Source of the DNA: an uncultured Treponema sp. | GTDB lineage: Bacteria > Spirochaetota > Spirochaetia > Treponematales > Treponemataceae | Assembly (NCBI GenBank): GCA_905372265.1 | Contig: CAJPOL010000078.1 | Span: 1-8,405 of the forward strand | Reading direction: 5' to 3' | Length of the DNA: 8,405 bases | Part shown: one piece after another, positions 1-6,281 of the stretch | Layout of the letters: every line of letters starts with the position of its first letter | Numbering within the stretch: position 1 is the first letter of the stretch | Position numbers and translations under genes: made by a program | Notes under the pieces: model-generated | The model's database searches: none | Told to the model about the DNA's origin: nothing | Seen by the model: the letters and a program-made list of their open reading frames with translations, nothing else

Positions 1-2106
1 CCCTCACCCCATACACACAAACGCTTTTCGATTAAAAACAAGTTGCTGGTTATATTCAGCATATTGATCTTTGCAGTAGGATTTACCCTTGCTTTTTTAG
101 GGGCGCGGACGGCACGGCTTGAAGTGATGCAAAAGATAGAAGCACACCTAAAGGATACGGCAACAGGTACGGCAGAAATTATCGATGGACGTGTTACAGC
201 CTTTTTCCGGTTCTTAGAAGGTATTACTCGTATGCCCGTTTTAACCGATCCCCTATACAGCTTTGAACAAAAAGCGCAATTGCTTAAACATGAAATTTCA
301 CTCAATAAAGAAATACTGATCATAAGCGTCGCCGATTTACAAGGCAACTTGTACACACACGGTGAGAAAACCATCAATGTAACACAACAGGAATGGTATC
401 CGCAGACGATGAGCGGTAATATCTTTGTTTCAGAGCCTTTTACTTCGCTTTTGGATGGGCAGCTGATTATGGTCTTTGCCGTTCCCGTTTATGACCGGGA
501 TCGCATTATTGTTGCCGCTTTAAATGTTGCCGTCTCAGGAAGATGGCTTACCGATCAAGTTGATGATATAATTATCGGACAAACGGGAGACTGCACAATA
601 TGGAATACGGCAGGAACAATAATAGCCGATAGGGATTTTTCATTGGTTGAAAATGCTTTTAATCCTATAGAAAAAGCTAAAACCGATTCTTCTTTTGCAA
701 CACTAGCGGCTTTTACAAAAAGAATACTTTCACAAGGAAAAGCCGGAGTTGATTATTACTATTATAAAAAAGTTCAAAAACTTGCTTCTTTTAGCAAAAT
801 GAAAACAACCAATTGGATCCTATCTATCAATGCCCCTGTACATGAGTTTATGGAAGCGATAGACCGCTTACAGATTAACATGGTTATTATCGGTTTTAGC
901 ACCTTGTTTGTAAGCCTTATAATCGTTTTTTTTGTTATCAGCCGTATAATAAAACCCATACAGATTGCTTCCGGTGCACTCAAAGACATTGCACAAGGTG
1001 AAGGCGATTTAACAGTTCGTCTACCGGTACACGGCAATGACGAAATTACAGACCTTTCTCGCTATTTTAATCAAACTATCTCAAAAATAGCAGGCGCTAT
1101 CCGGGAAGTCGGAGTGAATACCGCTACCATGGACAGTATCGGGGGCAAACTTACAAGCAATATGAGCGAGACCGCCAGTGCAGTTCATGAAATCAGCGCA
1201 AACATCGACGGCGTTAAACAGCAAGCTCATACCCAAGCCGCCAGCGTTACCGAAACAGCAGCCACCGTCGAAGAAATCATTAGAACCATCAAACAGCTCA
1301 ATAACAGTATTGAAAATCAAGCCGCTAGTGTCGCTCAATCTTCTTCTGCCGTTGAACAAATGGTAGCAAACATTGCTTCCATCACACAAACCCTTGATAA
1401 AACCAATGATTCAATCAAAAGTCTTGCAACAGCAACCGCTGACGGTAAAGAAACAATTACCCGCTCTACAACGATAACACAAAAGATCGCAGAAGAATCG
1501 GGCCGTTTATTTGAAGCGAGTAGTGTTATTCAGCACATCGCAAGCCAGACCAACTTACTGGCTATGAATGCTGCTATAGAAGCAGCACACGCAGGAGAAG
1601 CAGGCAAAGGTTTTGCCGTCGTTGCCGATGAAATACGGAAACTTGCAGAGGAATCGAGTGCACAGGGGAAAACTATTACAGCTACTCTTAAAACACTTTC
1701 AGCTGAAATTGAGACACTATCAGCTTCCTCTAAAACCGCCGGAGAAAAATTCAATGTAATTTTCAGCCTTTCCGAGCAGGTAAAAGACATGAGTAACCGG
1801 CTAATGGAAGCCATGCAGGAGCAAGAAAACGGAAGCCGTGAAGTACTCGGCGCTATTAAAACGATTAATGCCGTAACAAATGAAGTGCAAGCAGGCTCAG
1901 AGGAAATGCTTAAAGGCGGAGAAAGTGTAGCTCAGGAGATACAAAAGTTGGACAGTCTTACCCGTATAATAGCCGACAGCATGAATGAAATGGCTTCAGG
2001 AGCAGTACAAATCAGCAATGCGATGCAGGATGTAAACGAAATTACACAGAAAAATAAGTACAGCATTGAAAATCTTGCTGCAGAGATAGGGAAATTTAAG
2101 GTGTAA
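1..2106 (+). CDS. Methyl-accepting chemotaxis protein with dCACHE sensor (5' end outside the window)
   Basis: This is a membrane chemoreceptor that senses a ligand outside the cytoplasm and controls CheA through CheW. The frame is open from base 1 (701 codons before the stop). The first codons give a basic stretch, KRFSIKNK, leading into a membrane segment, so the true start is upstream; the TTG at base 43 is inside the gene. Counting from base 1: TM1 about 15-35, double Cache sensor about 45-285, TM2 about 293-314, HAMP about 315-367, then the coiled-coil signalling domain to the C-terminus. The hairpin tip is canonical (QTNLLAMNAAIEAAHAGEAG, about 516-535). About 170 residues follow the tip, which would fit 24 heptads per arm (the 48H class); this is my estimate by counting. 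SSAVEQMVA resembles a methylation site. There is no C-terminal NWETF-type CheR tether. The sensor keeps the WY of the Cache amino-acid motif but not its Arg and Asp, so the ligand is unknown. Confidence 0.95.
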   Translation, partial: PSPHTHKRFSIKNKLLVIFSILIFAVGFTLAFLGARTARLEVMQKIEAHLKDTATGTAEIIDGRVTAFFRFLEGITRMPVLTDPLYSFEQKAQLLKHEISLNKEILIISVADLQGNLYTHGEKTINVTQQEWYPQTMSGNIFVSEPFTSLLDGQLIMVFAVPVYDRDRIIVAALNVAVSGRWLTDQVDDIIIGQTGDCTIWNTAGTIIADRDFSLVENAFNPIEKAKTDSSFATLAAFTKRILSQGKAGVDYYYYKKVQKLASFSKMKTTNWILSINAPVHEFMEAIDRLQINMVIIGFSTLFVSLIIVFFVISRIIKPIQIASGALKDIAQGEGDLTVRLPVHGNDEITDLSRYFNQTISKIAGAIREVGVNTATMDSIGGKLTSNMSETASAVHEISANIDGVKQQAHTQAASVTETAATVEEIIRTIKQLNNSIENQAASVAQSSSAVEQMVANIASITQTLDKTNDSIKSLATATADGKETITRSTTITQKIAEESGRLFEASSVIQHIASQTNLLAMNAAIEAAHAGEAGKGFAVVADEIRKLAEESSAQGKTITATLKTLSAEIETLSASSKTAGEKFNVIFSLSEQVKDMSNRLMEAMQEQENGSREVLGAIKTINAVTNEVQAGSEEMLKGGESVAQEIQKLDSLTRIIADSMNEMASGAVQISNAMQDVNEITQKNKYSIENLAAEIGKFKV

Positions 2107-2123
2107 AAGCTCATTTTAGGGTA

Positions 2124-2160
2124 ACCTGTTCTGAAACTGAAGTTTCCGAACAGGTCTATT
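2124..2160 (+). terminator. Strong hairpin after the chemoreceptor gene, probable terminator
   Basis: It begins 18 bases after the chemoreceptor stop. ACCTGTTC (2124-2131) pairs perfectly with GAACAGGT (2148-2155). Inside it GAAAC (2133-2137) pairs with GTTTC (2142-2146), with one T/C mismatch and a TGAA tetraloop. The tail CTATT is only weakly T-rich, so this is not a textbook intrinsic terminator. The 3' arm and tail recur almost exactly, inverted, at 5287-5301, which suggests a repeated terminator or REP-like element family. The hairpin is directly visible; termination is inferred from its position. Confidence 0.65.
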
Positions 2161-2262
2161 ATACACAGGATCATCGGCTGTACTGATGAGACATCACGGA
2201 CGGCGCAAAAGAGATAATACACGATGTTTCATCCCTCAGCTGAATCTCTGTATGCCGTTCCC

Positions 2263-2292
2263 TTTTCATGCCGTTATTTTTTATGCTATAGT
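2263..2292 (+). promoter_or_regulatory. Possible sigma-70 promoter for the ZinT-like lipoprotein gene
   Basis: An extended -10 element, TGCTATAGT (2284-2292), differs from TGnTATAAT at one position. A weak -35, TTTTCA (2263-2268), lies 18 bases upstream of the -10 hexamer. Transcription would start near base 2299, giving a leader of about 75 bases. The upstream chemoreceptor gene ends in a hairpin, so a new promoter is expected in this gap, but the assignment rests only on consensus matching. Confidence 0.35.
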
Positions 2293-2300
2293 CGAGAAAA

Positions 2301-2347
2301 GTTATATAAAAAGGTTAACGGTATTTTTTTAGTTAGCTTTCGGTAAC
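2301..2347 (+). promoter_or_regulatory. Leader with repeated GTTA/TAAC half-sites, possible operator
   Basis: GTTA at 2301-2304 and TAAC at 2316-2319 form a dyad separated by 11 bases, at the expected transcription start. Further half-sites follow: the palindrome GTTAAC (2314-2319), GTTA (2332-2335) and GGTAAC (2342-2347). GTTA/TAAC arms occur in several zinc-regulator boxes, and the downstream gene is a ZinT-like protein, so a metalloregulator site is conceivable. The region is AT-rich and such tetramers arise easily by chance, so this is a weak call. Confidence 0.2.
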
Positions 2348-2360
2348 TTTTTAATATATT

Positions 2361-2366
2361 AGGAGG
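2361..2366 (+). promoter_or_regulatory. Ribosome binding site AGGAGG that fixes the lipoprotein start
   Basis: A perfect AGGAGG lies nine bases before the ATG at 2376. The in-frame TTG at 2367 directly abuts it and cannot be the start, so the protein begins at 2376. GTAAC (2343-2347) could pair with GTTAC (2369-2373) and place this site in the loop, but that stem has only five base pairs. Confidence 0.8.
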
Positions 2367-2375
2367 TTGTTACGT

Positions 2376-3584
2376 ATGAGTAACAAAAGAAAGAATGCAC
2401 AATGTGCATTAAGTATCATGGCGCTTGCAGTATTATGCGCGGCATGTGTTTCGACACCTAAAGCGCAAAGCGCTGCACCGATGGAAAAAGGCAAAGAGCT
2501 CAGTGCATGGAAAGGCGAATGGGTATCCGTTACCAGCATAAAGGCAGACCCTGCATTGGAAGGTGCGTATAAGGCAGCGGCGGACAGCATGCCGTTTTAT
2601 ACCGTTGAAGGCGTTAAAGCCGCCGTTACAGATTCCTACGGGTCGCCGGTACTGAAAGCGAAGTTTGACGGCACAAACACCGTATTACTCACCGTCAAAA
2701 ATAAACAAGGTGAAGAAATCGAACTGCCGTGCGAATACAAATATATGGGAAAAATTCCCATGCCCGATAATAACGATTATGTTTGGGAAACGTTTGAAGC
2801 GGTAAAAGACAGCCGTGAGCTACGGTACGCAAAATATTTTATTGCACTTGCACCCCGTATGCAAAAAGACGGCCTTACGTATTGGCAGGGCAGATTCAGC
2901 GGCTACAGCATTAGCTGGCTCGTAACAGGAGAAACAGGTTTTCCAACGTATCTTCCCGCATCGACGGATAAAACCGACATGGTAAAATACTTTGAAGGCT
3001 GCATAATGGAACAATCGAAAACCTTACCCAAAGCGCCTTTCACGTCATATGCCGTACATAACAAATGGGTAAACAGTCCTTTTGTATACGACGATACGCG
3101 TAAAGAAGTTGCGGACGTCTATGACAAACTCATTAAAGAATTTGCAGGCAAAAATCCGAAAGGCGGCGACTTTACCAAAGCGGACATCATTGCGGAAATG
3201 AAAAAAGGAAATGACTCTGCAAAGGACTTTTCTCACCTTGAATTCATTACCGCAGACGGTAAAAATGAGCTTGTGGTCTATCAAGGAAACAAAGAGATTC
3301 TAAGGTCATCCTATACACGGGTAGGCGCAAGCCCTTCAAAGCCCTATATGACGATGATGGCCGAAAATAAAAACGCAGGAAAATTCTCGCTCATCTCTTT
3401 TGTGGTCGTACACGGGGCGCCGAACTATCATTTCCATCTTTGGTACGGTGAAAATGAAGAAGCACTCGCAAAACAGAAAGGAACGCCGACATGCTATAAG
3501 GTTGAGATACCCGCTGAATTACGCGCCAACCATATCGAACAAAGCTGCCGAAAAACATTACAGGCATTAACTGAGAAAAAATAA
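2376..3584 (+). CDS. Lipoprotein with two tandem ZinT-like metal-binding domains
   Basis: This is a predicted 402-residue envelope lipoprotein. A basic N-terminus (KRK) and hydrophobic stretch end in LCAAC, giving lipidation at Cys24 under the relaxed spirochaetal lipobox rule. Two regions resemble the ZinT/YodA fold. Domain 1 (about 40-205) has the WKGEW entry motif, a CEYKYMGK strand, a WETFEAV strand and the closing FPTYLP. Domain 2 (about 225-395) ends with HGAPNYHFHLWYG followed by EEAL and PTCYK, close to the HFHIF-G-PTYYP end of ZinT. Domain 2 has the three-His pattern of the ZinT zinc site (His346, His352, His354), although the first gap is shorter than in E. coli ZinT. Domain 1 has SISWL where HFH is expected and no His in the preceding IALAPR segment, so its site looks lost. 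The His-rich N-terminal loop of E. coli ZinT is absent. The role is probably zinc binding or delivery at the envelope; domain identity is from motif recall, not a profile search. The reductase gene follows after 26 bases. Confidence 0.8.
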   Translation: MSNKRKNAQCALSIMALAVLCAACVSTPKAQSAAPMEKGKELSAWKGEWVSVTSIKADPALEGAYKAAADSMPFYTVEGVKAAVTDSYGSPVLKAKFDGTNTVLLTVKNKQGEEIELPCEYKYMGKIPMPDNNDYVWETFEAVKDSRELRYAKYFIALAPRMQKDGLTYWQGRFSGYSISWLVTGETGFPTYLPASTDKTDMVKYFEGCIMEQSKTLPKAPFTSYAVHNKWVNSPFVYDDTRKEVADVYDKLIKEFAGKNPKGGDFTKADIIAEMKKGNDSAKDFSHLEFITADGKNELVVYQGNKEILRSSYTRVGASPSKPYMTMMAENKNAGKFSLISFVVVHGAPNYHFHLWYGENEEALAKQKGTPTCYKVEIPAELRANHIEQSCRKTLQALTEKK

Positions 3585-3610
3585 ATTAAAATCACGAGAA
3601 GGAGGAACGG

Positions 3611-5281
3611 ATGAGTAGATACATTGTAGTCGGCGGAGTGGCAGGCGGTGCAGGTGTTGCTGCCCGTCTACGCCGTTTGGATGAAGCGGCGGATATTACC
3701 GTCTTTGAGCGGGGAAGCCATATCAGCTTTGCCAACTGCGGACTCCCGTACTATGCCGGCGGGATTATCGAAAACCGCGAAGCCCTTTTCGTGATGACTC
3801 CGGAAAAATTCAAAGCATCGCTGAATGTTACGGCAAAGGTCAGGCATGAAGTAACGGCGGTTAATCCTGTTTCAAAAACGGTAACCGTCAAAAATCTGGA
3901 TACGGGATATGAATCTACAGAATCCTACGATACATTGGTACTAAGCCCGGGAGCTTTTCCCGTAAGGCCGCCTATTCCCGGCATTAACGATGCAGCCATT
4001 TATACGCTCCGGTCAGTCAGCGACATCGACGCCATTAAAGCAAAAATAGATACCCCCGCCGTAACACGGGTTGCCGTTATCGGCGGAGGGTTTATCGGTC
4101 TGGAAATGGCTGAAAACCTGCACCGCCGCGGCATGCAGGTAACTATTATCGAAGCGCTCGATCAGGTGATGAATGTCATCGATTACGATATGGCGGCAAT
4201 CGTACAAGCGGAAATCCGCAGTAAGGGCGTTGCCTTACATCTGAAAGACGGCGTAAAAGCCTTTGAACGGCGCGGTTCAGAGCTGGCGGTATGCTTACAG
4301 TCAGGCAGCGAGGTCTCTTGCGATGCCGTTATCCTTTCCATCGGCGTACGGCCCGACAATAAACTGGCAAAAGATTGCGGTATTGAACTTGCGCCTAACG
4401 GAGCAATCAAAGTAAACGAATACTTTGCAACCTCGCAAAAAAGTATTTATGCAATAGGAGATGCCATCGCCTTCAAAAGCCCGCTGCTCGGCACCGATGT
4501 TACGATTCCGCTCGCAGGACCTGCGAATAAACAGGCGCGAATCTGCGCAGACAACATCGTCTACGGCCATAAAAAACCGTACGGCGGCATTATCGGCACC
4601 AGTATTGCACAGGTATTCGGTCTTACAGCAGCCGCTACGGGATTAGGCGAAAAGGCGCTGCAAAAAGCGGGGCTCCCCTATAAGCAAGCCGTTACCCATA
4701 CCAACCATCATGCCGGATATTATCCGAATGCATCAATGCTTTCAATTAAAATCCTGTATAATCCCGAAAACGGCCGGCTATGGGGCGCTCAGGCGGTAGG
4801 AGCTCACAGCGTTGATAAACGGATCGACGTACTTGCCGCATATATCAAAAAAGACGGAACCATTTCCGACTTAGCCGAATTTGAACATGCCTATGCCCCG
4901 CCTTTTGCCTCTGCAAAGGATCCGGTCAATGTGCTCGGCTTCATTGCGGAAAACGATCGGGACGGTTTAACGAGCATTATATCGTGGAGAGACATTCCCC
5001 GATATACCGAACAGAATGCATTTATTCTTGATGTCCGCACGCCCGAAGAATTTGCACTCGGTTCGCTGCCGAACGCGGTAAACATACCGCACACCGCATT
5101 GCGGAAACGGCTGAACGAGGTACCGAAAGATAGACCGATTGTCATTACCTGCGGGTTAGGACTGCGGGGCTACTTAGCCGACCGGATTTTACGGCAAAAC
5201 GGCTATACAAATACCGTTAATTTGTCGGGAGGCTTTACCACGTATAAGATTGTGCAGACCGAGCAGCAGAAGCTCCGGTGA
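3611..5281 (+). CDS. CoA-disulfide/persulfide reductase (FAD, NAD(P)H) with C-terminal rhodanese domain
   Basis: This 556-residue flavoenzyme of the pyridine nucleotide-disulfide family is fused to a rhodanese domain, the architecture and approximate length of Bacillus anthracis CoADR-RHD and Shewanella Npsr. It should use NAD(P)H to reduce CoA disulfide, CoA persulfide or similar persulfides in the cytoplasm. FAD binding is shown by GGVAGGAG (8-15) and AIGDA (281-285). NAD(P)H binding is shown by VIGGGFIGLE (156-165). The single redox cysteine is Cys43 in SFANCGLPYY, which marks the CoADR/Nox group rather than CXXXXC reductases. Tyr370 and Tyr428 fit the two active-site tyrosines of CoADR. 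The rhodanese domain (about 460-550) has DVRTPEEF and the active loop CGLGLRG with Cys514. The start is set by AAGGAGG five bases before the ATG. It lies 26 bases after the ZinT-like gene and is probably co-transcribed. The exact substrate (CoA disulfide, persulfide or polysulfide) cannot be told from sequence; a plain NADH oxidase is less likely given the rhodanese fusion. Confidence 0.93.
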   Translation: MSRYIVVGGVAGGAGVAARLRRLDEAADITVFERGSHISFANCGLPYYAGGIIENREALFVMTPEKFKASLNVTAKVRHEVTAVNPVSKTVTVKNLDTGYESTESYDTLVLSPGAFPVRPPIPGINDAAIYTLRSVSDIDAIKAKIDTPAVTRVAVIGGGFIGLEMAENLHRRGMQVTIIEALDQVMNVIDYDMAAIVQAEIRSKGVALHLKDGVKAFERRGSELAVCLQSGSEVSCDAVILSIGVRPDNKLAKDCGIELAPNGAIKVNEYFATSQKSIYAIGDAIAFKSPLLGTDVTIPLAGPANKQARICADNIVYGHKKPYGGIIGTSIAQVFGLTAAATGLGEKALQKAGLPYKQAVTHTNHHAGYYPNASMLSIKILYNPENGRLWGAQAVGAHSVDKRIDVLAAYIKKDGTISDLAEFEHAYAPPFASAKDPVNVLGFIAENDRDGLTSIISWRDIPRYTEQNAFILDVRTPEEFALGSLPNAVNIPHTALRKRLNEVPKDRPIVITCGLGLRGYLADRILRQNGYTNTVNLSGGFTTYKIVQTEQQKLR

Positions 5282-5286
5282 TAGTC

Positions 5287-5323
5287 AATAGACCTGTTCG
5301 GCAACGGAGTTATCGCACAAGGT
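5287..5323 (-). terminator. Hairpin between convergent genes, related to the one at 2124-2160
   Basis: Read on the minus strand, the left arm begins ACCTTGTGCGA and the right arm is GTTGCCGAACAGGT, with a TCC loop. About 14 positions pair, with two mismatches, one bulge and one G-T pair. The tail is CTATT. The 3' arm plus tail match the plus-strand hairpin near 2142-2160 at 18 of 19 positions, including 15 identical bases. The 5' arm carries the last codons and TAA stop of the pseudouridine synthase gene, which may explain its poorer pairing. It is well placed to end the minus-strand operon and perhaps also the plus-strand reductase transcript. Termination is inferred. Confidence 0.55.
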
Positions 5324-6260
5324 CTCGTATTTCAGGCGCGTTTTTCCAATCGGGGAAGAACCGGCTAAGATAGCTGTCCATACAGGAAGAAAGCGGCGCT
5401 TCGACGTATGCGGGAAGCCCCTCCAAACGCCTTTCAGGAAAAAAGAGACGCCATGCATGGAGCAAGTAGCCGGTACAACCCGCCGGAGTACGCCCTCCGC
5501 CGTACCTTTTATCGCCGGCAAGCGGGTGCCCTGTCTCTTGCATATGCTTCCGTATCTGATGCTTTTTTCCGGTTATTAAATTGAACAGCATCAACGAAGA
5601 ATCAAGGCTTTCGTTGTAGCTGATTAGGAAACAGCGGGTAACCGCTTCCTGTCCGCCTGAGACCGTTCTGATAAGGCGGGACGGTAAACAGCCATTGACC
5701 ACACCAAGGTAATATTTGCCCATCATATTCATTCTAAGGCATTGAGAAAACCATTGAGCGCCGTTCAATGTCCGCGAAAAGCATAGAGCTCCGGTCGTAT
5801 TTTTATCAAGCCTATGCAGCGGGCCCGGCGTAAAGGAAAGACTCGCCGTATGCTGTGAATCGGATAAACGTTCTGCCAGTATAGATTGTACGCTGTAGGC
5901 GCCGTGTACCGCGATGCCCGCCGGTTTATTGATAATCAGCAAATCGTCTGTTTCCAATAACACCGGTAAAGGAACAGCTTTCTGTTTCCGGCCATTGCAA
6001 GCAGCGCCTGAATTTTTTCCCGTGCCGGAATTTCTTTCAGACAGGTGAGAGCGGTCAAGCAGCTGCCGGTCAATAGTAAGCACATCCCCTATAGCAGTCT
6101 TATAATCTGAAGAAACACGCCGTCCGTTCACCCGCACATTTCCCTTACGGATAGCGGCATATATCCTCGAAAGCGGCAGAGCCGTCAAAAATTTTCTTAT
6201 TACCCGATCCAAGCGGCGCGATGCATCGTCTGCCGAAAGCACAAATTCCGCTTTTTCCAT
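5310..6260 (-). CDS. RluA-family 23S rRNA-type pseudouridine synthase
   Basis: This 316-residue enzyme isomerises uridine to pseudouridine in RNA, most likely 23S rRNA as for RluC and RluD. An N-terminal S4 RNA-binding domain spans about 14-64 (RRLDRVIRKFL, SRIYAAIRKGNVRVNGRRV). The catalytic domain starts at about 100 with LLETDDLLIINKPAGIAVHG. The catalytic aspartate is Asp152 in HRLDKNTTGAL. The C-terminal signature TGKKHQIRKHM, then GHPLAGDKRYGG, is intact. Between the S4 and catalytic domains is a polar stretch (about 66-97, rich in Ser, Gly, Asn, Lys) that looks longer than the usual linker. The start is the first ATG, preceded by a weak AGGGG about 11 bases away. It is the last gene of the minus-strand operon, 21 bases after the permease pair. 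Choosing between RluC-like and RluD-like specificity needs a tree, so no symbol is given. Confidence 0.93.
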   Translation of the reverse strand: MEKAEFVLSADDASRRLDRVIRKFLTALPLSRIYAAIRKGNVRVNGRRVSSDYKTAIGDVLTIDRQLLDRSHLSERNSGTGKNSGAACNGRKQKAVPLPVLLETDDLLIINKPAGIAVHGAYSVQSILAERLSDSQHTASLSFTPGPLHRLDKNTTGALCFSRTLNGAQWFSQCLRMNMMGKYYLGVVNGCLPSRLIRTVSGGQEAVTRCFLISYNESLDSSLMLFNLITGKKHQIRKHMQETGHPLAGDKRYGGGRTPAGCTGYLLHAWRLFFPERRLEGLPAYVEAPLSSCMDSYLSRFFPDWKNAPEIRDLVR

Positions 6261-6281
6261 TATCGGCTATCCCCTACCCTT

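Noticed and set aside
43..45. TTG at base 43 as the chemoreceptor start
   Set aside because: The frame stays open to base 1 and the upstream codons give the basic flank expected before TM1, so the start is outside the window.
1932..2222. Minus-strand open frame of 96 codons spanning the end of the chemoreceptor gene and the gap
   Set aside because: Mostly antisense to conserved signalling-domain codons, runs through the hairpin at 2124-2155, and has no visible ribosome binding site or family resemblance.
2204..2222. GATAAT at 2213-2218 as a -10 box
   Set aside because: No acceptable -35 at 16-18 bases upstream; the TGCTATAGT element closer to the gene is a better candidate.
3585..3610. A promoter or terminator between the ZinT-like and reductase genes
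   Set aside because: The 26-base gap holds only AT-rich bases and the ribosome binding site; no hairpin or promoter pair is visible, so co-transcription is the simpler reading.
5285..5521. Minus-strand open frame of 78 codons at the end of the pseudouridine synthase gene
   Set aside because: It is an alternate frame inside the conserved synthase gene, whose own frame carries all the family motifs to its stop at 5310.
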